A DNA stretch of 42,133 nt from an uncultured Erysipelotrichaceae bacterium (GCA_944327135.1 CALVGQ010000058.1:1-42133), one strand, 5' to 3'. Counted from the first letter of the stretch, positions 17,769 through 26,233 are shown. Program-made: numbers and translations. Notes: generated by a model not told the origin, from the letters alone.

Positions 17769-18341
17769 TTGAAAACCATTGAAAAAGCTGGGCCTGAGCA
17801 TACCCAGGAAATTTTAACGCTTGCCATGGAAAAGGCCGAAAAATACAAAACTGCTTTCGTTCTTGCTTCCTCAAGCGGCCGCTGTGCAAAAATGGCTGCT
17901 GAGCTCAAAGTCAGTACAGGCTTTTCCCAAAATATCGTTGTCGTCACGACAGCCGCGACGGCCGCAAGTCATGGAATCAACCGACTGGATGATGCCTTAA
18001 GATCCGCACTTCAACAGCAGGGGCTGCTCTTCGTTACGGCCGCTCATGCCCTCAGTGCTGCAGAACGCGCCTTTAGTTCCCGTCATCATGGCATTTCTCC
18101 GCTTGAAATCATGGCTGAAACTTTGCGTACGTTTGGTCAGGGAACCAAGGTCTGTTTTGAATGCAGTGTCATGGCCCTGGATGCCGGAGTCATTCCTTAC
18201 AGTGTACCTATTGTCGCCGCAGCAGGATCTGGCGGCGGGCTGGATACTGCCATGCTGATTACTCCAAGTTATTCTTCAACCATTCTCGACACCCAGATCC
18301 ATGAATTTTTCATTAAGCCCTGGGATCCAAGAAGGCCCTAA
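17769..18341 (+). CDS. Stand-alone pyruvate kinase C-terminal-domain-like protein
   Basis: The 190-residue protein resembles the alpha/beta domain found at the C-terminus of pyruvate kinase, occurring alone: A-x-E-K-A-x-x-Y-K-T-x-x-V-L-A-S-S-S-G near residues 20-37, VVVTTAAT, and a glycine-rich C-terminal part (AAAGSGGGLDTAM). No pyruvate kinase catalytic barrel is present. Members of this COG1751-like group have no settled function; binding of a phosphorylated metabolite is a reasonable guess. It begins with TTG, supported by GGAGG 7 nt upstream. Single-gene unit with its own promoter and a strong terminator. Confidence 0.8.
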   Translation: MKTIEKAGPEHTQEILTLAMEKAEKYKTAFVLASSSGRCAKMAAELKVSTGFSQNIVVVTTAATAASHGINRLDDALRSALQQQGLLFVTAAHALSAAERAFSSRHHGISPLEIMAETLRTFGQGTKVCFECSVMALDAGVIPYSVPIVAAAGSGGGLDTAMLITPSYSSTILDTQIHEFFIKPWDPRRP

Positions 18342-18367
18342 AAAGGGGCGCTGAAGCGCCCCTTTTT
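18340..18367. terminator. Bidirectional terminator between converging genes
   Basis: AGGGGCGC and GCGCCCCT form a GC-rich stem with loop TGAA, flanked by A and T runs. It overlaps the stop codons of both the PK-C-like gene and the HD-GYP gene. Confidence 0.95.
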
Positions 18368-20879
18368 ATTTTTTCAATTCGCCTGTTTCTCCATCTTCTT
18401 TCATAATTTGGACAAATAATGCTGCTAAAGTAGGATCAAACTGTGTCCCTGCGCAGCGCTCAATTTCGGCCAGCGCCTTTTCTTTCGACATCGGGTTGCG
18501 ATAGCTGCGTTTGGTCGTCATCGCATCATAGGCATCCGCAATCGCCAGGCATCTTCCGGCAATAGGATTCTCCTCTTGTTTCAGCCGCCGCGGATAACCC
18601 TGTCCATCCCAGCGTTCATGATGCCCCAAAACAGCAGGAATAACGTAGGTCAGCGAGGGCAAATGACGAATGATGGAAATAGAATTCTCGACATGCTGCT
18701 GAATCACGGCATATTCTTCCTCGGTCAAAGTGCTAGTTTTATTCAGAATGTCTTCCGGAATCCCGATCTTGCCAATATCATGCAGCAGCGCTGCTTCCCG
18801 AATCAGCTCGATGTGTTCTTCATTCAAACCGACAGCGGCCGCCAGTCGGGCTGCATAATTGGCAACATTATTGGAATGATTAAAGGTGTAATGATCCTTC
18901 ACATCGATTGCCGCAGTCAATGCATAGATCGTACTTGCATACTGCGCATAGACCCGCGGATTGTTTTTACCCGGATTTTCTTTTTTCAGAATCGGTTTTT
19001 CTTCCATCGTATAGCTGATGATCTGATTTTTTCCATTTTGTTTAGCGTAGAAAACGGCCATTTCCGTATGACTAATCAATTCCTGTAAATTCCCGGCCGC
19101 ATACGGATATACGCAAATTCCCACCGAAACTGTAAGATTCTTTTCCCATTGATCCTCGGTTTCATCAAAACCGCGACCAATTTGATTCTTGACCATTTCT
19201 GCAATTTTTCTTGCCGCCTGGCCATCGGTATCTGGCAAAAGCAAAGCAAACTCCTTGTTGCCATAACGGGCAGAAATCCCAGCGCGGCCGCCTGTTGCCG
19301 ATAAAATTTCTGCTACGCCCTGCAATGCGCGATCTCCTTCGCTTCGTCCATACAGCTCATTATACAAGGAAAAATCATCCAAATTAAATAAGATCAATGC
19401 AATGGACGACTGAATATGATCTTGAAATGCTTTTTCAATCTTACCAAAAAAGAATTCTCGATTAAGCAGCCCTGTCAAATTATCATGACTAGCTTTATGA
19501 TAGATCATCTCATACAAATGTGCATTCTTGATCGCAATTCCACTAATCGAAGCAATAAAATCCAAAAACATTAAATTATCCTGGGTATAACGGGCATGCC
19601 CGTTTTTTTCTGATAATGCCAAAATACCTACCAGCTCAGTATCAGAAAATAGCGGAACAAAGCAGCCGATCTGATATTGATCAAACTGCTCCTTTTCTGT
19701 TTCCCACAAAGACTTGTACCAAACGCTATGCCTGAAATCGTTCATCGTTGCCGACTGCTGTTTCATACTCAGCCATTTTACACATGGACTGTCAAAGGCA
19801 AACATCAGCTGTTTGCTGTCAAGCATATTGGCCCCATAAAGCGCCCTATAAGCATGCTCCTCCTCTTTTTTCAAGCAAAGATAAATTTTTTCGACAGCAA
19901 CATTTTCGCGAATAACCTGAATCAGCAGCCCGGATAGCTCTTCCAGCTGGATCGTTCGATTGATTGCTTCACTGTATTCTTTTAATAGCCGTGTTTGCCG
20001 ATTCTCATCCCGCGAAAACATGACATCCAAAAATTGCTTGCTGGTATGATAGATCCCGATAATCAGCAAAGTAAACAAAAGCACGATTAAGGAAGTCGAA
20101 TATTCAGAAAATTGCGGAAAGCGCAGCAAGATCGTTCGTTCAATCGGCTGGATGAAATTCACCAGAAAAACCAAAATTACCGCAGCCGTCAAAGCATAAG
20201 CGGTTCCTCGTGAAACCACCGGAGTCAATTTAAACAGACGCTGACGATACAGCATCGTCACCAGGCAACAGGCATTGACAAGACCGGCCAATGTATCCAG
20301 CGGATACTTGCCAATCGCAGGAATCGTGGCCAATGTCGTCCCCAGTGCTAAAACTGAAATGCCAATTAACAGTGGAGCATAATCGTTCAAAGCCCGCTCC
20401 TTATTTTGAATAGAGCGGAATATGATTCGAAACAAAGCAATCACGACCCAGAAAACCAGCACAACAGGAATCAGGATCGGCCATTTGGCCTCAAAAATAA
20501 ATTCAGCTTGGCCCGCCGAGGTACTGACCACTGTGGCCTCAGTAAACAAAGCGTTGCTGAAATTCAGCATCAAAATCACCAGTGTCATCAGCAAAAAGAC
20601 CCGCCGCTGAAAAAATCCCTGATAACCGACAAACTCACAAATCAAGCAATAATACAAATACGGAATCAAAAACATTCCGCCAATCGAAACCTTGCACCAG
20701 AAATCTACTCCCGGCCAAAGCATTAAACGCATCAGCAAGGAACCCCCTGAAAACAGGATAAAGCTGACCAGCATCATCATAAACAAAAGCACGGTCTTAT
20801 TCTTTTTAACTGCCGTCAAAGCAACAAATATCAGGGAATACGCAAACAGGGCAAACGCCGGTATGATTACTGTTGGCAT
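18366..20879 (-). CDS. 7TM-GAF-GGDEF(degenerate)-HD-GYP cyclic-di-GMP phosphodiesterase
   Basis: 837 residues. The N-terminus (about 1-285) has eight or nine membrane segments like the histidine-kinase 7TM sensor region. A GAF-like domain follows (about 300-450), then a GGDEF domain (about 460-622) and an HD-GYP domain (about 645-830). The HD-GYP set looks complete: His668, His700-Asp701 in HDIGKIGIP, His729, His753-His754 in HHERWDGQGYP, and Asp782. The GGDEF motif reads GNKEF and the first metal Asp is Asn499, so cyclase activity is unlikely; it may bind GTP as a regulatory input. It starts 2 nt after the GH3-like stop with GGGAGGG in front. Expected to hydrolyse c-di-GMP in response to a membrane or extracellular signal. 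Confidence 0.92.
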   Translation of the reverse strand: MPTVIIPAFALFAYSLIFVALTAVKKNKTVLLFMMMLVSFILFSGGSLLMRLMLWPGVDFWCKVSIGGMFLIPYLYYCLICEFVGYQGFFQRRVFLLMTLVILMLNFSNALFTEATVVSTSAGQAEFIFEAKWPILIPVVLVFWVVIALFRIIFRSIQNKERALNDYAPLLIGISVLALGTTLATIPAIGKYPLDTLAGLVNACCLVTMLYRQRLFKLTPVVSRGTAYALTAAVILVFLVNFIQPIERTILLRFPQFSEYSTSLIVLLFTLLIIGIYHTSKQFLDVMFSRDENRQTRLLKEYSEAINRTIQLEELSGLLIQVIRENVAVEKIYLCLKKEEEHAYRALYGANMLDSKQLMFAFDSPCVKWLSMKQQSATMNDFRHSVWYKSLWETEKEQFDQYQIGCFVPLFSDTELVGILALSEKNGHARYTQDNLMFLDFIASISGIAIKNAHLYEMIYHKASHDNLTGLLNREFFFGKIEKAFQDHIQSSIALILFNLDDFSLYNELYGRSEGDRALQGVAEILSATGGRAGISARYGNKEFALLLPDTDGQAARKIAEMVKNQIGRGFDETEDQWEKNLTVSVGICVYPYAAGNLQELISHTEMAVFYAKQNGKNQIISYTMEEKPILKKENPGKNNPRVYAQYASTIYALTAAIDVKDHYTFNHSNNVANYAARLAAAVGLNEEHIELIREAALLHDIGKIGIPEDILNKTSTLTEEEYAVIQQHVENSISIIRHLPSLTYVIPAVLGHHERWDGQGYPRRLKQEENPIAGRCLAIADAYDAMTTKRSYRNPMSKEKALAEIERCAGTQFDPTLAALFVQIMKEDGETGELKK

Positions 20880-20881
20880 CG

Positions 20882-22483
20882 CTATCCCTCCCTGCTTCCT
20901 CTGGATATCGCCAAAAGATCCAGAACATCATATTTTTTTGCATTCATTTTCTGAATACTGCCATTTTGCTGACGATATCGCGCAAAAGTACCGCAGCAAA
21001 CAATCGTCACCTTCAGCGGATCAATTCCCAGCATTTTCTGCAAATCATCATAGTCGGAATCAAAATATGTAAAATACGCTTGCAAATGACTCTTTAAAAG
21101 TCGGCTATTCAACGCATCGGTATCCACCGAACTTTTTTTCATTTCAACAATCAAATGCAAATACGGACGCCATTGTTCATCATATTCTTTCAGAGCGATC
21201 CAATCTTCAATCGCTAATTTGCTCAGATCGATCACATCCTGAATCGATTTCTCGCTGATTCGGGTAAATCCGGCAATATCGATGAGGGTCGGGATCCGAT
21301 CCACAAATTCAAAACGCGGCAGTTCAATATGATTTTCCCGGTCTTCCATCGCTAAGCAGCGATAGCAGTCACCAGTCAAATAGCGAACAAAAGCCCCGCC
21401 TTTAAAAACTGTCACTACTAATTCATAGGTTTCATCTACCGTCAGCTCATCCAACAGGTATGTCTTTGGCTGATAACCAGGCTGACTGAGCCGAATCATC
21501 ATTTCTTTCTCCGGAACAAATTCATAAAAGCAGGAATCTGGGAAGAAATACATACCATTGCGCGCCCAGCTTTCCGTAGCGATGCAGGTCGGCTCTGTTC
21601 CAGCAAAAATTTCCAGTGGACGAACTCCCCACAATTTTTCCAGCTTATCCTTGTAATAGCGGCTATCCGTTCCCGCCACGATCAAGGCTTTCATCTTAAA
21701 CAGATCCCGTGGCTGCAGCCCGCGATGTTCTTTCTCACATTGATAGCGTGCTCTTAGCATGCGTACCAGCATTTTCGGATGAACTCCCAACAAAGACGAA
21801 GCTCCTTTTCCTTTCGCTTCCTGCAGCGCCATCGAAATGTAATAAGCCACTGCACTAAGCGCAAAGAAAATATCCAATCCCTGTTTCATTCCCATCTTAA
21901 AGCCCGTGACATTGCGTTCTTTAAATGACATCGACTGCGCCACTCGCGGAGAAGGCAAAACCTCCAGAGCAATCTCCTCTTCCAAAAGATGCGGAAGCAG
22001 TCCGGTAGCATAAGGCAAAGGAGCCACTCCATAAAGGACCTTGTCCTGTGCCGCTATCGAAAAATCACCACGGCCCTGACTGCTCGCCAGCATCAGGCAG
22101 GCAAGGGTGTTATTGCGAAAGGTATTCAGCATTTTTTCACTATAAGGAGCCGCCTTGACCGGATGACGGCCTCCTTCCCATGTTGTTTCGATCCAGACCG
22201 AAGGTTCTGAAGGAAGGTCCTGTCGGCGCCGTGAAAGCAGCGTATCTGCATAGTCCTCATAACTGGTCAGCCGTACCCTATTGCGAAATTCATCGACCGA
22301 CTGCGGCACTTGTCCAGAAAACAAGCGTTTTCCCAACCGGCAATTTCCAAGCAGCTGGATCTGTTCCATCAACAGCCGCTGCTGAATTTCCATCGTACTT
22401 TTCAGATCCAGATCCAAAAAACCACAATATTCATTCCAGAGCGACTCATTCTCCTTCTTTTTTACCCGCTCGTCAAACCTCAT
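20882..22483 (-). CDS. GH3-like acyl-adenylate/amide synthetase family protein
   Basis: 533 residues resembling the plant auxin-responsive GH3 fold, which adenylates a carboxylic acid and joins it to an amino acid. Matching stretches: the N-terminal F-x-x-x-V-x-L-T-S-Y-E-D-Y pattern (about 65-82), FAGTEPTCIATES near the middle, FYEFVPEKE, TYELVVTVFKG and VRYLTGDCYR (the acyl-adenylate G-D motif). The phosphate-loop region (ETTWEGGRHPVK) departs from the usual SSGTT...K. Start at 22483 is supported by GGAGGGG, and this ATG overlaps the upstream stop as ATGA. Acid and amine substrates cannot be told. Coupled to an ICMT-like protein and an HD-GYP protein. Confidence 0.8.
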   Translation of the reverse strand: MRFDERVKKKENESLWNEYCGFLDLDLKSTMEIQQRLLMEQIQLLGNCRLGKRLFSGQVPQSVDEFRNRVRLTSYEDYADTLLSRRRQDLPSEPSVWIETTWEGGRHPVKAAPYSEKMLNTFRNNTLACLMLASSQGRGDFSIAAQDKVLYGVAPLPYATGLLPHLLEEEIALEVLPSPRVAQSMSFKERNVTGFKMGMKQGLDIFFALSAVAYYISMALQEAKGKGASSLLGVHPKMLVRMLRARYQCEKEHRGLQPRDLFKMKALIVAGTDSRYYKDKLEKLWGVRPLEIFAGTEPTCIATESWARNGMYFFPDSCFYEFVPEKEMMIRLSQPGYQPKTYLLDELTVDETYELVVTVFKGGAFVRYLTGDCYRCLAMEDRENHIELPRFEFVDRIPTLIDIAGFTRISEKSIQDVIDLSKLAIEDWIALKEYDEQWRPYLHLIVEMKKSSVDTDALNSRLLKSHLQAYFTYFDSDYDDLQKMLGIDPLKVTIVCCGTFARYRQQNGSIQKMNAKKYDVLDLLAISRGSREG

Positions 22484-23055
22484 TTTTTCCCCTCCGACTT
22501 CCAAAAAACAGTTCCTGTCTCAAAGCAGCGCTGCAAGCTTGTTTTGTTTGGAATTAAAAAAGGAACCGTTTTGCGATATTCTGCATAATTACTGAAGCAG
22601 CGCGGAAAAAAAATCCGATCCTGCATCAAAACATACATCAAGTTGCATCCGCTAAACCAAACACCAGCCCAAAACAGCAGACCAGAGCGAACTGCCGGGG
22701 CAAGAAAAAAGTAAAAGCCGGCCAGAAACAAGACGCCCGGATGCCGGCACAATGCATAGACACCAGTATCAACCACTTCAGAAAACTGTTCCTGAATGTA
22801 AGTTGCCTCAAAAGGAATGGCTAAAAAAAGCGTATAAAAAAGCAATCCACCGCAAAAAAGAGCCAGAATGCCCAAAACCATCCGAAATAAAGTATCTGGC
22901 ATGACCGCCTCTTTAAACAAGATTCCCCCAGTAGCACCTAGCAGCAAAAAAGAACCCAAAGCAAAACAAGGCTGCAGAATCTTTATTTTCCACCAGCCCT
23001 GATTGAGATCATACAATACCATCAATACAAATCCGATACATCCCAAGACAATCAT
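22480..23055 (-). CDS. Isoprenylcysteine-methyltransferase-like (ICMT/PEMT fold) membrane protein
   Basis: 191 residues with about five membrane segments. The C-terminal half carries VDTGVYALCRHPGVLFLAGF and a later NYAEYRKTVPFLIP, matching the SAM-binding RHP and the E-Y motif of isoprenylcysteine/phospholipid methyltransferase relatives. The substrate is unknown; family members methylate carboxyls, amines or lipids. I chose ATG at 23055 because GGAGA lies 7 nt upstream, while the longer reading (23082) would start inside a TATAAT box. First gene of the three-gene operon; overlaps the GH3-like gene by 4 nt. Confidence 0.78.
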   Translation of the reverse strand: MIVLGCIGFVLMVLYDLNQGWWKIKILQPCFALGSFLLLGATGGILFKEAVMPDTLFRMVLGILALFCGGLLFYTLFLAIPFEATYIQEQFSEVVDTGVYALCRHPGVLFLAGFYFFLAPAVRSGLLFWAGVWFSGCNLMYVLMQDRIFFPRCFSNYAEYRKTVPFLIPNKTSLQRCFETGTVFWKSEGKK

Positions 23056-23080
23056 TGCGGTTCTCCATGCTTTCACAAAC

Positions 23081-23086
23081 ATTATA
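23081..23086 (-). promoter_or_regulatory. -10 element of the ICMT-like/GH3-like/HD-GYP operon
   Basis: Consensus TATAAT on the minus strand, 25 nt before the chosen ATG. Only weak -35 matches (GTTCAT or TTCATT) are at 16-17 nt, so activation or another promoter in the AT-rich 23087-23223 gap is possible. That gap shows no gene and no clear hairpin, only a short direct repeat of ACTGGAAA. Confidence 0.5.
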
Positions 23087-23223
23087 CATGAAAAGAAGAC
23101 AAATGAACCGAAAAACTGACAGGTTTCGCAGGAATATTTACAAAATAATACTTTTTTTCACATTTTTTCCAGTTATTTCCAGTCAATGTCCTCTTTTTTC
23201 TAGTTTTTCGTTTTTTTGTCTTG

Positions 23224-23955
23224 TTATCTCAGTTCATACAAACAAATTCCAGCTGCCACTGCCACATTCAGGGATTCAAATTGCTCCATTTCAATTTTAA
23301 TATTCTGATCAGTCATCGCCAGGATTTCCTGGGAAATGCCTTGACCTTCGTTGCCTAAAATCAAAACAAATCGTTCTTTGCGCAATACCTGATGCAAAGG
23401 AACCGCTTTTTTCAAGGCCGTTCCATAAACTGTAAAACCTGCCTCTTTCAGCCGTTGGATCGAAGTCGCCAGCGAAGCACGATAAACCGGAAGTGCAAAC
23501 AAAGCGCCCTGAGTCGAGCGAATGCACTTTTCATTATACAAATCAGCACAATCCTCAGAAAGAATCAAGAATTCATATCCAAAGCTGACAGCCGTACGGA
23601 CGATTGTCCCCAAATTTCCCGGATCCTGAACTCCATCCAGCAGCACGCCCCGTTTCCAATCCGCTGCGGCAAATTCAGGCATACGACAAACTGCTATCAT
23701 GGCCGCAGACGATTGATTCGAGCTCAGTTTATCTAGTATCTCCTGAGAAACAGCAATCGTCTTTTCCAGATGACTAAAAGCATGATTTAATCCTTGGCGC
23801 AAAAGCAGCTGACAGACACAACCGGCTTTCAGCGCCTCTTCAATCAGATGCTCCCCTTCAATCAGAAAAAGACCGGTCCGATCCCGGTACTTTTTCATCT
23901 GCAGCTTGCTCCACTCTCTGATACGCTCATTATGAACTGAATTGATTTCTTTCAT
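23224..23955 (-). CDS. SpoU/TrmH-family RNA 2'-O-methyltransferase
   Basis: 243 residues with an N-terminal substrate-binding domain and a SPOUT knot domain. The three motifs are visible: LLDGVQDPGNLGTIVRTA (motif 1, about 104-121), ILGNEGQGIS (motif 2) and ESLNVAVAAGICLYELR (motif 3). It probably methylates rRNA (RlmB-like/YsgA type) or tRNA; the target is not clear. It starts 41 nt after the deacetylase gene, with AGGA upstream and a possible extended -10 (TGATACAAT, 23983-23988), so it may be both co-transcribed and separately started. Confidence 0.92.
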   Translation of the reverse strand: MKEINSVHNERIREWSKLQMKKYRDRTGLFLIEGEHLIEEALKAGCVCQLLLRQGLNHAFSHLEKTIAVSQEILDKLSSNQSSAAMIAVCRMPEFAAADWKRGVLLDGVQDPGNLGTIVRTAVSFGYEFLILSEDCADLYNEKCIRSTQGALFALPVYRASLATSIQRLKEAGFTVYGTALKKAVPLHQVLRKERFVLILGNEGQGISQEILAMTDQNIKIEMEQFESLNVAVAAGICLYELR

Positions 23956-23996
23956 GATCTTTTCCTTCTTTGATATGGTTTTATTGTATCACAGTT

Positions 23997-24743
23997 TCAA
24001 TGAGCGTGGCGGTAAACCTTTCCGGCTTCCAGCGGGATTCCCTTGGCGGCAAACATTTCGCTCACCGTAACCAGCTGATAGCCTTGTTCCTGCAGCAGCA
24101 CAACAAGCTTTTCTGTAGCCTCTGCAGTTGCTTCATACATGTCATGCATCAAAATGATATCTCCATCCTGTACCTGACTTATTACCTCATGGACTGTGCG
24201 ATCCACATTCTGATGGGACCAGTCCAAAGTGTCAATCGACCAGGTAATCATAGGATAAGGACAAGTTTGGCGCAGCTGATCATCCACATTGCCAAATGGC
24301 GGTCGAACGATCTTCGGCAAAGCGTCAGTCTCTACGATTAATGCCAGCTCCGAAATACTGCTTTGCAGCTGATCCAGCATTTCAGTCTTGCTCATCTGAC
24401 TCAGATCCTGATGGCCATAAGTATGATTTCCCAGCTCGCAGCCTAATTTTACCATGCGCTGGATCAAGGATGCATGATGGGAAACGCGTCCTCCTAAAAC
24501 AAAAAAAGTCGCGTGGGCCTGATAGCGCTCCAGCACATCCAGGATTTCCGCAGTGACCGTTTCGTGCGGTCCATCATCAAAAGTGATCGCCACCATCGCC
24601 ATCGCAGGATCGACCGTCTGCAAATCCTGATCCAATCGGTCCTGCTGAGTTAAATTCACGGTCATATCAGGCCCAAAAAAAGAACTTCCAATCACGGCAA
24701 GAATCAATCCCATCAAGCCGTAAAGCCAAAGCTTTCTTCGCAT
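23997..24743 (-). CDS. Membrane-anchored polysaccharide deacetylase (NodB domain)
   Basis: 248 residues with an N-terminal membrane anchor or uncleaved signal (about 4-25) and a carbohydrate esterase 4 domain. Metal and catalytic motifs are present: TFDDGPH (Asp56, Asp57), NHTYGH (His107, His111), RPPFGN, the DTLDW motif and ILMHD. It should remove acetyl groups from N-acetylated sugars, most likely peptidoglycan GlcNAc or MurNAc, outside the cell. AGGTGAT precedes the ATG. No operon partner with a capsule function is adjacent, so a cell-wall role is the simplest reading. Confidence 0.92.
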   Translation of the reverse strand: MRRKLWLYGLMGLILAVIGSSFFGPDMTVNLTQQDRLDQDLQTVDPAMAMVAITFDDGPHETVTAEILDVLERYQAHATFFVLGGRVSHHASLIQRMVKLGCELGNHTYGHQDLSQMSKTEMLDQLQSSISELALIVETDALPKIVRPPFGNVDDQLRQTCPYPMITWSIDTLDWSHQNVDRTVHEVISQVQDGDIILMHDMYEATAEATEKLVVLLQEQGYQLVTVSEMFAAKGIPLEAGKVYRHAH

Positions 24744-24786
24744 CGGATCACCTCATTGTACTGTATGTTGACACTTCCGATTTCAT

Positions 24787-24814
24787 GAAAAAAAGGAAGG
24801 CCCGTCCTTTCTTA
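24787..24814 (-). terminator. Terminator of the HAD phosphatase gene
   Basis: Minus-strand AAGAAAGG and CCTTCCTT pair around ACGGG with one mismatch, followed by a T run. The TAA stop is at the stem base. Confidence 0.65.
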
Positions 24815-25663
24815 AAACGTTCCTTCCTGTCTTCGATTGTATTCCAAGCACCAGTCAATGCATTCCGCCACATCCATTACCAGATGCTTTGCCAAGCGCT
24901 TTGCCTCTTCACTGCCGCTTTGCATCGCAAAAGTATGTGACGCCTCGGGGAACATTTCCGCATCATTCAGCGCATCCCCAATCACGGCAATCTCTTCCGA
25001 CTTCAAGCCATAAGCCTGCTTTAAATACTGGACAAATACCCCTTTGCTAGCCGTTCGATTGGCCACCTCGACCAATCGATCCCCGCTCATCGTAATAAAG
25101 CATTGCTCAGAAGCCAGATCTCGAATCCGCTCCATCACAGCCAACGCCGCTTCATGGGAGGCCATCGTAATGGATAATTTCCCAGCCTGTGTTTCCATCG
25201 GCTGCTGCAAAAAATCATCGATCGTAAAATCCATGACCCGGCCGATCCCGATTTTAGCAATATCTCGTCGATATCGTTCTACGACAGGATGATCCAACGA
25301 AGTAAAAATTCGTTCCGAGTTCAATCCTTGCACCTGCAAAATCTCGCAACTTGGAAATTCTTGGCGAATCATCGTGATTATCGCACAAATCAGTTCCTTT
25401 TTCAACGGCCTGGCCGCAACCAGTCGTCCCTGATCATAACAGACTGCTCCATTAAAGCCTGCTGCACGTACCCGTTCAAACCCATATTTTTCCATCAAAT
25501 GAATACCAAATCCAATCATTCTTCCGCTTGCTACACAAAATTCAATCGTGGACTGGCGGATTCGATTTAAGGCCGCTTCGTTGCGTTCAGTCAAATCAAA
25601 AACGGTTTCACCATGGCCGGCAAATAAAGTTCCATCCATATCACTGACTAAAAATTTGATCAT
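24812..25663 (-). CDS. Cof-type HAD-superfamily phosphatase
   Basis: 283 residues, HAD subfamily IIB. Motif I is VSDMDGTL (Asp8 nucleophile, Asp10), motif II lies at CVASGR, the Lys of motif III in the middle, and motif IV is GDALNDAEM. Such enzymes dephosphorylate sugar phosphates, flavin precursors or pyridoxal phosphate; the substrate cannot be told. The start is at the second of two adjacent ATG codons, 6 to 8 nt after GGGAG. It follows the PTS operon but is separated by a large hairpin, so it is probably its own unit. Confidence 0.9.
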   Translation of the reverse strand: MIKFLVSDMDGTLFAGHGETVFDLTERNEAALNRIRQSTIEFCVASGRMIGFGIHLMEKYGFERVRAAGFNGAVCYDQGRLVAARPLKKELICAIITMIRQEFPSCEILQVQGLNSERIFTSLDHPVVERYRRDIAKIGIGRVMDFTIDDFLQQPMETQAGKLSITMASHEAALAVMERIRDLASEQCFITMSGDRLVEVANRTASKGVFVQYLKQAYGLKSEEIAVIGDALNDAEMFPEASHTFAMQSGSEEAKRLAKHLVMDVAECIDWCLEYNRRQEGTF

Positions 25664-25704
25664 CATTCTCTCCCTCACTCGAGCTATTATCTACTATCCT
25701 ATCA

Positions 25705-25753
25705 TAAAACCCGGCAATACGCTCACTTTTTAATCCGTGAACGACCACCGGGT
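25705..25753 (-). terminator. Large branched hairpin after the PTS operon
   Basis: Minus-strand ACCCGG (25748-25753) pairs with CCGGGT (25709-25714), and inside it CGTTCAC pairs with GTGAGCG around a ten-nt loop. Four T follow. It lies between EIIA and the HAD gene and likely ends or weakens PTS transcription. Confidence 0.5.
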
Positions 25754-25772
25754 CATTAAAATCTTTTAAAGA

Positions 25773-26183
25773 TTATTCGTCTTCTTCTCCAAAATCTTCA
25801 AACTGATAATCGTTCATGCAAACGACAGCTTCCTTGCCTACATTTACCAATCCTTTGATCTCTTCTTCTGTCGCATTTTCATCCAGACACAACAGCTGAA
25901 GCAGCATTGGGAAATTGAATCCAGCAAACAGATAAGTGTTCGGACGGCTCAGATAAGGGACCGCCAGTTGATTGACGCTGCCCCCCATAATATCGGTACA
26001 AAGAATGACCTGATCTTCTTCCTTGACCTTTGCCCAGAATTTTTCCAGTTCTTTTTTCGGATCACAGTCATCGATGTAAGCACTGATTGCTGTGACATTC
26101 TCTAAGCCAGACATAAAAATTCCAAGGGTGCTCAGCGCCCCTTTAGCCAGTCCTCCGTGGCTCATAATTACAATTTTACGCAT
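25773..26183 (-). CDS. PTS mannose-family EIIA component
   Basis: 136 residues. The fold is the EIIA-Man domain; His9 in IVIMSHGGLAKG is the phospho-accepting histidine that takes phosphate from HPr and passes it to EIIB. TDIMGGSVNQLA is the second conserved stretch. It is a single-domain protein at the far end of the operon, after the regulator, rather than fused to EIIB. AGGAG precedes the ATG. Acidic C-terminus (EDFGEEDE). Confidence 0.93.
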   Translation of the reverse strand: MRKIVIMSHGGLAKGALSTLGIFMSGLENVTAISAYIDDCDPKKELEKFWAKVKEEDQVILCTDIMGGSVNQLAVPYLSRPNTYLFAGFNFPMLLQLLCLDENATEEEIKGLVNVGKEAVVCMNDYQFEDFGEEDE

Positions 26184-26233
26184 ATTTTTCTCCTTTTCTT
26201 AATTTTCTTTTTTCCTTGTTTTTTTGATGTTTC

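Noticed and set aside
18996-19500. Active diguanylate cyclase in the HD-GYP protein
   Set aside because: Metal-binding and GGDEF residues are replaced (Asn499, GNKEF).
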